From positions 2,864-50,921 of the forward strand of contig JAAOMT010000174.1 in NCBI GenBank assembly GCA_016748015.1: 48,058 nucleotides of DNA, written 5' to 3'. The notes under the pieces are model-generated. The model worked only from the letters and a program-made list of their open reading frames with translations, was not told where the DNA came from and did no database searches. The translations under genes and the position numbers were made by a program. How positions within the stretch are numbered: the first letter of the stretch is position 1; every line of letters starts with the position of its first letter. This document shows positions 32,170 to 42,421 of this stretch, one piece after another. The DNA comes from Geosiphon pyriformis (Eukaryota; Glomeromycota; Glomeromycetes; Archaeosporales; Geosiphonaceae).

Positions 32170-34561
32170 TTTTCAAAGTAAAATATAGGACTATTTTGAT
32201 AAATTTGAGTAAATAAAAAAAACAGCTAAATATACAGTCTTAAAATATGTGTATAAATCATTTTTTTGTAAAACTACAGATACTACCAAATTTTTATGGT
32301 ATTATTAAGAAGTTTTCTACTAAACAGTATATATTACAATGAAAAAATATTATAAAAAAAGGCAAAATAGTTAAAACCATTATAAGTTAATTCAAAAAAT
32401 GTTTTAACAGATAAAATTGCTATTTTTTTTTATAATTTTTGGCCAATTTAACTAAAAAACTGCTTTAGTTTTTTGTAGTAACTGTTATTAATATTAATAA
32501 TAAAAGACTTTATAACATAATTACTATTTGGCTTATCAACTATCAGCAATCACTTTTTAAAGTAGAAAACTTTAAATTAATTAAAATATTTCAATATTTG
32601 AATACTATTTTTCAATCTGTTTGTGCTAATACAATTAAAAATAGAATCATCTTGAGTAGATAAAAATTAAGAATAAGTGCTATTTTTATTATAAAATGTC
32701 TTTTTTTTATCTATACTTATAATATAATAGGCATACTTAAATACTATTAAGTTCAAAATTTTTTTTACATCAAATCTTTAGATATTTCTCAATAATAAAG
32801 TCTTTGTTTTTATTATTACTTATTATATCAATAACAATTAGAATCTTTAACAAACAATAATTGATTTTGAATTAATGAGTGAACAACATAATAAAATAAA
32901 CATTATGAATAGATTTTTTAAAATATTAAAATATTATAAAATTACATCAAAGATATATATATATATTTTTGCATGAATTTAGATTAGTCAATAGCCAATG
33001 ATAAAATTAACATATTATACAGTATATTAGTATTATCTAAAATTCAAAGTTATTACAGTATTCATATCATCAAAAATCATATTTTTTAATATTGGTTTAA
33101 ATTAGTTTTTATTATTGCTTTAAAGCTGAATTTTTGGTATTAGTATTATTTGAGACTTAGAGTTATTACAGTACTTATATTATTAAAAACTACATTTTTT
33201 TAATGTTAATTTAAGTGGTTTTATTATTGTTTTAAGCCAAATTTTTAGCCAAAAAAATTAAGAAAAAAGTTTAAAAAAAAATTATATTTACTCTTTTTTT
33301 ATACAAGTTTTTTATTAATTTTATTAGTTATAACCTAATTTTTTTTGGCAGTTTTTTACTATTACTCTCGATAATATTGCAAATAATAATACTTTTGTAA
33401 GAGAGTTAACAAAAAAATTAGAAAAAAAAAACATTTAATAAAACTCAAAAAACTTTTAATTTTGATACTTTGATTATATTTTAAACTTGGCAATACAGAT
33501 AATTTTAGATGAAATAAAAAATAATATTTCTAAGGTATTTATTAAAAATCTAAACTGAATATATTTACTTAAAATTTTCTTAATATAAATTTTGTATAAA
33601 TTAAAGATTAAAGAACTTAACTCTATAATTTGTATTTTGTCTCAATGTTTTAAGCTCTTTTAATATGTCTGTAATATATATTAAATTAAATACTGTAAAC
33701 TCATTCTGAATTGTTTTATCTGGTAAAATTTTACTTATGACATAGTTAAAAATGAATTATCTCTTAAATTAACAAGTTATTTATTTTTGATTTTGTAAAT
33801 TTTAAATAAAAGAATTCTAACTGTAAATTTATAAGCATTAAACATTCTTATTAGCACTTATATTAATCTTCAGTAATATGTTATTTTACACAATTAATGG
33901 GCTGTTTTCAATAAAATTGCTAAATTTCTTGAACTATTTAAGAATATTACAGTTAAAATATTAACTAATTTAAATAATACTGTCTTTTCAATTATTATTT
34001 TTTTAATATCATTTTTAATCATGTCAAAAACACAGTTAATGAAAATAAATCTAGTAAAACATTATAATCTCAATTGTATTTATTTAGTTATTTATTTAAC
34101 ATATTTAATATTAGATTTATTATTTATAATAACAGTTAAAACAGTAAGAAAAAAGTATATTAAATATTACTTTAAAACAAATACAATATTAATGCTCTGT
34201 ACTATATTGAATCTAAGAAAAAAATTTAATTATTTTACAAAAAAAGAATTTTTGGATAATAATATTAATAAAATAAAAAAATTAGAAGTTATTAATTTAT
34301 TCAAATAGTTTTATTTTTTAATTCTCATATGCTAAATAAATCTTAAGAATGCATATTCTCTTTGAAATAAAGTACCCACTAAATATTATACCAACATCAA
34401 ATAACAGTTTTTTGTTAAATAGCAATTTTAATAATACTATAGCATTAGTTACACAATTCATATTAGAAACAGACTTTAACAATAATAATAAAAAACTTGA
34501 CAAAATTAATTATTATATTTCTGAAAAAGTGGCCAATAGAAAAATAAATATAATAATATAG
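32170..34561 (+). pseudogene. Decayed hAT transposase
   Basis: Read across frames, the order of fragments fits a BED-finger hAT transposase, which cuts and pastes its element. Near 32185-32330 there is a BED-like start (NYFDKFE, KTAKY, YKSFFCKTTDTTKF) that has lost its Cys. Near 33361-33430 is TLDNIANNNTFVRELTKKL, matching the catalytic TDNASNN region. Near 33465-33500 is FDYILNLAIQ; near 33720-33770, YDIVKNELSL. At 34150-34230, KYYFKTNTILMLCTILNLR fits the LDPR region. At 34480-34550, KINYYISEKVANRKINII fits the C-terminal dimerisation domain. Open pieces are 34021-34308 and 34349-34561. I did not find terminal repeats. No function is left. Confidence 0.6.
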
Positions 34562-34789
34562 TAAAAAGTATATAATACAAATCATTATAATCATCAAAAA
34601 TATAGATCAGTCTAAAATTTTAAATAATGATCTTTATGTATTTTTATTTATATAATTAAATTTTATTGGTTAATATACATGTGTTTTTAATATATTATTT
34701 ATAATAAAAAAGAAAATTTTATTAAACTTTATATATTATAAAACCAAATACAGTATTACAAACTTTGAATATTATTTAATTTGTTTAAT
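34562..34789. other. AT-rich spacer between two convergent transposase relics
   Basis: No frame or motif recognised. The hAT relic runs into it from the left on the plus strand and the DDE relic from the right on the minus strand. Confidence 0.4.
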
Positions 34790-36894
34790 TTTTCAAGAAT
34801 ATTATTTGGAATTCTTTTATGAGATTTATATTTTTTTATAGCATATTCTACTAATTTTTACTAAAACTTTTTTTATAAAAATTCATATAACACTAATATT
34901 TTTTTGAGAATTGTTTAATAGTTATTAAAAATACCAATTCAAGACTTTTAGACACTGTTCTTTGTAATTTTTTCTATAAATAATTGTATTTATTATATGC
35001 ATATTTTTAGCAATTTTTTAATATTTTTTAATAAAATTTAATTTGCAATAAAATTTTGGAAAAAAAATGCACTTATGTCCCATACTTTTGATTAATTCTT
35101 CAATTGTATTTTTTTGAGTAAAAAAATCAGATTTTAAAGATATTATTCGATATGTACAACAAAAAACTTTTGAAGAATCTTTGATTTTTTCTTTGTATTT
35201 TTGGCATTCTAATATTAATTCTTTTGATAACTATTTTCTTCATTCTATTAATACTTGTTTAATTCCTTTAAGCAATCCTCAAAGTTTTTTATCTGAATAT
35301 ATTTTCAGAAAGATCATTAATTGTAATTGATTATCTAATTCAAAAAAAGTATCTTGCATTAATAATTGCTTTCCATCTAGACTTAAATTTATTTTGTTTA
35401 CAATTAAAGCATTTTTACTAAATGCTATATGATTAAAGGTATTATCAAAAGCAAATATGGCTGTACAATTTGAATATAATTTCTTAAAAATTAGAATTGC
35501 TTTATATTTAATTTGTTTAAGAAAATAATTTGCTGTCTAATAACTATCTTAATTATACCAAGTTGTAAATAGCATCATGCTTCTTTTAGTATATTAGAAT
35601 AATTTTCTATATCATTTTGTTGTAAACATAAATGTTTATTAATTTTAGTTAGAAATTTACTAACCATTATTGATCTTTTATTTTTTTTTTTCTTAGTGAC
35701 AAATTTCTATGCTTAGTCTATATGCTATGCTTGCCATTATTTAAATAAAAAATACATTTATTATAGACTACAAGAACTCTTTTTTTTTCATTAGTAAATT
35801 AAAATGTATTTAATTCATAAATTTATTTTTATATTTTGACATATACTTTTTATGCTCATATATTTTTTCTAAAAATTCTTTTCGAGATTGCAAAATATTA
35901 TTTTTTTCATGTTTATCATAATATAAGCCTTAATAATATTGTTAAAATAAATAACCAAGAATTTTGAGCCATCTTACTGCAGTCATAAGATTAATAGTTT
36001 TTTCCTTTATTATTCTAATATTAAGAAACAATTTATGCTTGATGAATTTTTTAAATGTTACTGAAGTGGCATTGAAGTTTTGGTTTCTAATCCAAATATG
36101 ATATCTTTTTACAATGTCTTTATTATTAATTATTCTAATTGTTTTTTGGTGTTTTTTATGTTTTGATGTTAAAACTTATCATTAAGCAACCAATACTTTA
36201 CAAAATATCGAATTCTTTGTGCTTTCTATACACTACCATTAATAAAAACTTTTTGGACAATTTTCAAATTAGCATTAATTTTTCTATGTCCATTATTATT
36301 ATTTAACAAGGTAAAATATTTAAAAATAGCTCTTTTTTAATTATATTTGAAAACAGTTAACTGAACATGTTGTTTTTTTAAATGTTCTTTTAACTCTTGC
36401 TCTTTTTTTATTTGATTAGCATACAGATCAATCTTACTTTCTGAATTGCTTAAAGATTTATTAAATTCAGATTATTGTAAGTCTATAGTTTGAGTATTGC
36501 TAATATTAAAGAAAGTGGTAATTTTTTTTAGTTCCAGTTGCTGCTTTAGTGAATAAACTATTTGGTCTATATTTATTGTAATAAATTAACTTTGATATCT
36601 TTTTTATTATGTAAGGGCCTTACTTTTTTTTTAAATAATTGTTATTTTTCTATATTAAACTGAGTTTTTTTAATTTTGTATTTATTCTAATTACAGCTTT
36701 CATATCTTCTGTATTATCTTATTTATTGTTATTATTATTATTCTACTCTTTATTACTAATATTCAGTCTGTTATATTTATTTACTTCAATATTATGATTA
36801 TTTATTAAAATAGTATAATGTGTTTTTTATATAATTTTTTTGTATTTCTAAATTGATCTTTAGCTTTTCTTTTTTCTTTAGAATGAAATGGCAT
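34790..36894 (-). pseudogene. Decayed DDE transposase (pogo/Tc1-like family)
   Basis: About 700 codons from ATG 36894 (MPFHSKEKRKAKDQFRNTKK). The middle (about 35900-36420) reads an N-terminal DNA-binding region (KRAIFKYFTLLNNNNGHRKI, VRWLKILGYLF). It is followed by GLYYDKHE, KEFLEKIYEHKKYMSKY, RSIMVSKFLTKINKHL, then the catalytic core: IFAFDNTFNHIAFSKNALIV near 35450 and KCIFFPKFYCKLNFIKKY near 35045. The Asp of FDN is kept, while the expected Glu of the NPIE-type box is Lys. Stops are frequent. It resembles DDE superfamily transposases common in mycorrhizal and basidiomycete fungi, but I cannot name the family precisely. The 84-codon frame at 36922-37176 beside it is unassigned. Confidence 0.65.
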
Positions 36895-37269
36895 TTTTTT
36901 ATGTAATGTAATATTAATTTAGTGTGTAATTGGTGCTTGGACAAAATTAAAGGATTTGAATTATGTAATGTTGTACAACAAAATTATATTACAATAAAAA
37001 TGGCATTTTTAACTCAGATATATATTTATTCTTTAAATCTTTTTGGTTTCAATTTAAACTTTAATTTCTGTTTTGTAGTTTTGGATAAGAAGCAATCAAA
37101 AAAAGCTCCTTCAGCATTTATTAAAAAAAAAATTTTATTAGAATTGAAAGATCATCTGAGTCGAAAATTCAGATAATATTAATAAAAATAGTTATCACAA
37201 AATTTTTTTGACTTATAACAAAGAATTTGGGCAAAAAGTCTAACATTAACAATTAAACAACCAACTTAA

Positions 37270-37705
37270 AAGAAATCCAATTTTTAAATTGAAGCTGATT
37301 TCTTAGAGCTAATAAAAGATTTATTGCAAATAATTGTTGATCAAAAAAATAGTAGGTAAGAATATTTGAGATAGATTTTAATTTTAGTATTACAGCTTAG
37401 TTGTGATTTTTTATTTTTATATTTAGTAATTAAAAATATGCCAAATTATTTATGGATTTACTGTCCAAAAAAAAATATCCAGAATATTATAATGTAATTA
37501 AAGAACCAAGGTTCTTAAACATGATTGAGATTGGTACTATGCACGTTTTTTTCATTAGTTGCTTAATATTTGACATATGTTTTTTATATTATATCAATAG
37601 AAAATTCGAAAAAGCTATTATCTATTTATGAATTTGATCAGGACTTGTAATTGATTTCGAAAATGTTATGTATTTTAATGATAATTCATGCATTTTTAAA
37701 GATGT
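37270..37705 (+). pseudogene. Bromodomain gene fragment with two introns, interrupted by element A
   Basis: Three exon-like pieces join into a bromodomain: IEADFLELIKDLLQIIVDQ (about 37282-37353), then KYAKLFMDLL ... YPEYYNVIKEPRFLNMIEI (about 37432-37531), then YEFDQDL ... ENVMYFNDNSCIFKD (about 37620-37705). The gaps begin GTAAGA and GTACTA and end TTTAG and AATAG, as introns do. Bromodomains read acetyl-lysine in chromatin complexes. The PEYYNVIKEP and NxxxYN-type boxes (here ENVMYFN) are the diagnostic parts. A TAA in each of the last two exons, a one-base loss near 37650 and the element A insertion break it. Upstream, 36922-37176 could be another exon, but I see no evidence. Most likely a dead duplicate of a host gene. 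Confidence 0.5.
37702..37705 (+). repeat. Target-site duplication of element A, left copy (ATGT)
   Basis: ATGT precedes TGTTAC at 37706 and follows GTAACA at 47502-47505. It is the same 4-mer as for element C. Confidence 0.8.
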
Positions 37706-37773
37706 TGTTACTCATAGAAATATAGAAAATATATTAGCATAATTATTAGCCAATCAGAAGTAAGCATAGTAAA

Positions 37774-37926
37774 TATAGAATTCCAGGATTCTTCTTAGGA
37801 ATTGCAGAATTCCAGGAATTTCAGGATTCCCAACGAGAAATTGCAGGATTCCAAAATTCCAAGATTCCTCTCAAAGAAATTGCAGGATTCCAAGAATTCC
37901 AGGATTTCTATCGTGAAGAATTAAGG
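37774..37926 (+). repeat. U3 minisatellite of element A (period about 39 bp)
   Basis: Three to four imperfect units beginning AGRAATTGCAGGATTCCA follow one another just upstream of the TATA box. The 3' LTR has the same array at about 46686-46835, and the solo LTR has it inverted at about 16995-17140. The position suggests an enhancer array; this is inference. Confidence 0.75.
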
Positions 37927-37947
37927 AATTGAGAAATCCCAATTATG

Positions 37948-37956
37948 TATATATAG
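37948..37956 (+). promoter_or_regulatory. TATA box of the element A LTR
   Basis: TATATATAG lies directly after the U3 repeats, and the same sequence is kept in the 3' LTR near 46856-46864. It would place the transcript start a few tens of bases downstream. Confidence 0.55.
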
Positions 37957-38376
37957 CAGTAGTGTTAAAAACAGAAAAGACAGAATTGATACCACAGAAT
38001 CCTTAGCCTAGAAATGCAATCATCAAATAAATAATTATTTTATATCTCCATCCACTTCCCCACTATCAACCCTTCATGTTGATAGTAATTAATACTTGAC
38101 CACACTGGAACAATAGCTCTTGATCATGGCTATTGATGGGATACTAATCTGCAAATTGCCTTGGCTTATTTCTTTGCTTTCTTTATTTCCTTTTATTTCT
38201 TTTTTTTCTTTATTTTATTTTGATTTGTTGTTATATACTAATTGATAAACGATTAAGTGCTGAGTTATTGACGTTAAGAATAGCCTGGTAAAAGACCCAG
38301 AAATACAGGTAGGATTTTTATATATTATCGGATAGCTTACCAGAAGAGCACGACTGCCAGACTAAATCTGGCCACC

Positions 38377-38454
38377 ATGCTGAGAAAGAAATTGGGAAAA
38401 CTTTTGAAAAATATCTCTACTATTGACACTATTGAATCTCTGTCTATTATATAA
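38377..38454 (+). other. Small leader ORF in the LTR (5' copy, shortened)
   Basis: GGCCACCATG is a strong start context. This copy has 25 codons (MLRKKLGKLLKNISTIDTIE, then SLSII) and stops at a TAA where the 3' LTR has CAA. In the 3' LTR the frame runs 50 codons (47286-47438). It lies in the expected transcript leader upstream of gag. The solo LTR has lost the ATG (ACA). It could be an upstream ORF that tunes translation, or chance. Confidence 0.4.
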
Positions 38455-38533
38455 AGGACTCAACCAAAACTTTCAGATCCATCAAAACCTTCAGATACAG
38501 TACCTGCAGAACAGCCTCAACAGAAGTAGCTTT

Positions 38534-38603
38534 TGAGCACCAAGTTATGGGTTTGTTATTTAATTCAACAGCAGAAATAATCACTTGTAACATTTGGTGC
38601 TTC
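38534..38603 (+). promoter_or_regulatory. U5/PBS complementary stem and primer site of element A
   Basis: GAGCACCAAG at 38535-38544 in the LTR pairs over eight bases with TTTGGTGCTTC at 38593-38603 immediately after the LTR. The 3' LTR keeps the GAGCACCAAG. Families B and C have the same arrangement. Confidence 0.5.
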
Positions 38604-38654
38604 CTGTGAGGTATAATCCTACAAAGAACCAGCACTGACAACACCAAACCAAAA

Positions 38655-40770
38655 GTGGCAAAATCAGAAAACATAGGAGCAAATCATTTAGGATTCATAA
38701 AATCTTTATTTCAACATTATTGTCAATACTTAGAATTAAACCACAATCATATATCCGCCAAATCAGCCTTTAATTTCTACGTCAACAAAAAAATTTCCTC
38801 TTTATTGGGAACACCAGTGAACACTGACTCAGCAAGAGAAACTTTCTATAAGGAATTAATTCAAAACACCAACCTACCAACAAACCATAATTTTCCATCT
38901 ATCATCACTGAGATCAACAAAGAAATTGAACACCATACTTAACAAAGATATCCAATTACATACACTAGTAAAGGCAAGAGAAAATTACAAACACCAGCAG
39001 TAACACCCCGAAAAATACAGCCACCTGCTTGGAAGAAAAACAGAGTTGAATCCCTAAGCAACCTATCCTACCACTATACATCTGGAAGCACCATCAACAT
39101 ATCATTAACCAATGCATTTCCATCAACTGTGACATCAGCATTTAGATGATTCCTATTCCAAAGTAGACAAAGAAAAACAGAATTGTTAAGACCATATAAC
39201 AAATACTTTGAGGGATTTATTTCGCAATCATCAACCCCATCAGGACTTCGATCACTACCGCCTCCACCAAATTTCGGAATCTCTGATCCATAGGAAGCAG
39301 CAGAATCAGAAAAAGAGGAAGAAGAATCAGAGGATCAAGAATTCACTTACCTACATCCAATCCCTGAAAACCCGGAAGTTGAAACCCGAACATTCAAACT
39401 CAGTAACAGTTAAAAAATCTGGAAATTGAAACTCTGAATATTCGAATGCTGCCAAATCCAAAAAATCAAAAACCCAAATTAATTAATCAGCAAAACTTAC
39501 CTCCAGTAATTGTTATTGATCAACTGCCGATTAATCCAGTAGTCAAATCTATACAACAGCCACTTCAACTACCACCCCAACAACTACTTCAACAGCCATT
39601 ACAACCATCTAACCTAGACCCAATGGACTATGCACCCATCGCAAAACTCGACAACTTTACTGGCGAAAAAGATGATGCTCAAATATGGCTGAATGATGTA
39701 GAAAAGACCATCACAGCCAACAGATGGAATGACACTTGAGCAATGCAAACCATTTCCTACTTTCTCAAGGATACCACCAATTCATGGTACCAGAGCTTGG
39801 TTAATAAACCACAAGATTTCAATGCCTTCAAAGCAAAATTCCTAAGATACTTCAGCAACAACAATAGCATCAATCACCTAATCAATACATTCACCACCAT
39901 AAAACAAGAAGAAACTGAAGCAGTTACCACTTACCTGAGACGCTTCCATTGAAACTTGTACCAAATTCAAGCAATTGACAACAACTATTTCACAGCACCA
40001 CAGATATTCAACCAGTTTATCCATGGCCTATGCAGCAGCATCTTGCAACATGTACGTCTGTTGCATCCTGGCATGCTTCAAGACACAGTCACACATGCCA
40101 GAGATTTTGAATCTGCTGAGTCAGAAGCTAACCATGCTCAAGCCATTAATCTAGTAATGAATGGATCATCTGAATTGGATTCTAAATTAGAAAAGTTCAG
40201 TGAATCAATCAATAAGAGATTGGAAGGATACTTAGCTGACAATCACACCATCTATTAGCCTCCACAACGACGCAATAACCAAGGACATCCTAATCATGGC
40301 CAAAATCAATGATGTCCATCTTCATCAACCAATCAACAGTGGCAACAGGAAATGCATATCTGCCACTATTGTGGTAACCAAGAACATATCCAAATTGACT
40401 GTCACCAGCGTTTAAATAACCAACAATTGGGAAATCAATATCGAAACCCCAATCACCAGTTCCAAACTCCGAATCAGTACCCAAATCAAAACCCACCCGC
40501 TTACTTACCAGTAACACAGTCATCAGTCTATTAGTCTCCAGTATATCAACCTCCGATTTATCAGCCGCAGCCACAAGTAATATATCAACTGCAGCCACAA
40601 ATAATTTATCAACCCCAACAGATCCAAACACCACCCCAAAACTTACCACATAACAGAATCCAAAGACCGAGAATGAGTCAACAGAGCTGGAGATTGGCAA
40701 TAGTAGTTCATCAACCGATCCCCAATTCTTCACAGCAACCATCTGGATTATGCCAGTGGAATTCGGGTAC
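38655..40770 (+). pseudogene. gag of element A with CCHC-like knuckle
   Basis: Starting from GTG 38655 (no ATG upstream in frame) a 95-codon piece encodes the Gag N-terminus. After TAA at 38940-38942 the frame continues with further stops, and it shifts near 39400. From 39446 it reads a Gln/Pro-rich linker and a capsid domain (AKLDNFTGEKDDAQIWLNDV, YFLKDTTNSWYQSLV). TGA at 39737 and 39950 stand at or near Arg of related Gags. A knuckle CHYCGNQEHIQIDC (near 40358-40400) is followed by a repetitive Tyr/Gln/Pro tail (YQPP, YQPQ, YQLQ) near 40540-40640. It would form the particle shell; no longer made whole. Confidence 0.85.
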
Positions 40771-40799
40771 TGGTTAACTCCAGAACCCGAATTCCCAGA

Positions 40800-41416
40800 A
40801 CTATTTAAGTCTTCTGGTCACCCCAGAAGATGCTTTAACTAATAACCCGGCATTTACACCAAAACAACCACTCATCAGTAATATCCCACCTGCTATCATC
40901 ACCAAAAACAAGTCATTGGCCACTATTTTCTCATTCGAATTCGAGGAAACAGCTGCAACGCTATTGTTTAGTGGAGCCGCTCTTGAAGCCAAACCAATCA
41001 CCACGATGTACACTGACGCCAAAGTTGAAGGACAATCCATCAAATTGATCCTGGACAGTAGTTCTGCAGGCAGCATAATCACAAAACAACTCATGGATCA
41101 ATTAGGTTGCTGAATTGATTGAGCTGCCAGCGCCAAAATCATCACTGCCAATGGAGCGACCAAAACTCCAATCAGCAAAATCGATGACTTTCCTTTTGAA
41201 GTCAATGGCATCGTGACTTCCATTAAAGTTCTAGTAATAGAAGCCACTCAATACCAAGCTCTTGTTGATAATAACTGGCTATCCAAAGTCAATGCAATGT
41301 TAGACTGGAACACCCAAGAACTCCAGCTAATGTATCAGAGCCAACACATACATGTTCCGGCCACATGTGGCCACTTCAAAACTCCTCCAAGAGAGAAACT
41401 ATTGATTGAACTGTAG
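40800..41416 (+). pseudogene. Aspartic protease of element A
   Basis: The frame reads FSFEFEETAATLLFSGAALE, LILDSSSAGSIITKQLM, then after two TGA codons (41111 and 41120) AKIITANGATKTPISKIDD, NGIVTSIKVLV and ALVDNNWLSKV, all aligned with element B. The active-site Gly is replaced: DSS here, DSG in B. With that change and the two stops the enzyme should be dead. It lies in the same frame as the upstream gag frame, separated by a TAA near 40778. Confidence 0.82.
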
Positions 41417-42420
41417 GAGGAGAAAGAAAAGCCTATCTGAAAAGCCTACCAAGTGTCGTGGGCGGATGAAGAGCACAACGAACTACTGCCGATACTCTCT
41501 TGGGATGACAACAACAAGGAAAAAAGGAAACAGAAGGAAAAACTTACCTGGAAAACTGATGACCTGACATGGACCGACAATGACGAGAGCGAACTGATGT
41601 CAAGCTGGGAATGGGAAGAGGACAAAAAAAATAAAGAAAAAGGGAAAGAAGAAGAGACCACCCAAACTACCACCATTTATAACACCTACACTATACCACA
41701 ATGATCTACTTATCATTGACCTAAGCTGATATGTATTAATTGTGACAAGAAATTGTCGTCAATGGATGCATACTGTGGGGACGATGAGGAATATTCAACA
41801 GCAACTAGGTTTTATTGCCACCCATGTGTCTTTGAATGCTTTGGAAGACCAAAACAAGTAGGAAAATGGGACAATCAGCCATGTTTAGCTTGTGGAAAGA
41901 CTCTTTTGGACGAAGAGATATGGAACGACATCCCAGAATGTGAAAGAACGTGTGATGTATCATGTCAATACATGATTCTAATAAGTGACTGGGTAAGGAA
42001 AGAAACCCCAATAAAAGCAGTCTGGAGAAGAGCCGTACAGTGACTGGACAGTTGTTCATATGACAATGACAAAATTTGGCAAATGGCATGTGCCAAAATC
42101 AAAGGGGCAACACCAGAAGAGATAAAAACAATCAAAGACAACCCCTCAGAACCTTTAGAGCTTGACTGGGACGCAGAACCCATCATAAACCTCCTGGATC
42201 CAGAACAATTTCACGAACACTACCAAGAATTAGCACCCACAAGGGAAGAATAAGAACAATGGTTAGAGCAGTTGAACACTTGACTATGTCAACACTGCCT
42301 AATTCCCTGTGACTTCCAGTATTGTGATGAGTGTGATCTCATTTACAATTCACCACCACGCATAATCTACTCAATCTCTGAAGAAGAAGAACCAATCAGC
42401 AGCTGCACATCAGAATCAGA
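41417..42420 (+). pseudogene. Acidic linker and Cys-rich module of element A
   Basis: First comes a highly charged linker with repeated Trp (41453-41704: SWDDN, LTWKTDDLTW, SSWEWEEDKKN), absent or very short in B. Then follows the Cys-rich module: CINCDKKLSSMDAYC, FYCHPCVFEC, GKWDNQPCLACGKTLL, CERTCDVSCQY, and further on LCQHCLIPCDFQYCDEC. The spacing and the words GKWDN..CL.C and CQY match element B, so the module is a real conserved domain, probably zinc-binding. TGA at 42041 and 42281 stand at aligned Lys and Arg of B, and there is a TAA at 42251. A run of Asp, Glu and Ser follows (42400-42540) before the dUTPase. Confidence 0.78.
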
Positions 42421-42421
42421 A

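Larger units (their letters stand above)
37706..38592 (+). repeat. Element A 5' LTR
   Basis: 887 bp. U3 contains repeats at 37774-37926 and a TATATATAG box at 37948-37956. An AATAAATAATTA stretch near 38025 may serve as poly(A) signal. The R/U5 part holds a small ORF at 38377. Same length as the 3' LTR. Confidence 0.9.

Noticed and set aside
36922-37176. 84-codon frame as an extra exon of the bromodomain gene
   Set aside because: It lies upstream on the same strand, but no domain similarity or clear splice sites join it to the bromodomain exons.
38593-38610. Primer site for a specific tRNA
   Set aside because: Only TGGTGC looks tRNA-like; no T-arm-like continuation that would let me name a tRNA.
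39737-42283. TGA as a Trp codon (altered genetic code)
   Set aside because: Several TGA align with Arg in the related element, TAG and TAA also interrupt frames, and Trp is encoded by TGG throughout. Mutation explains the pattern better.
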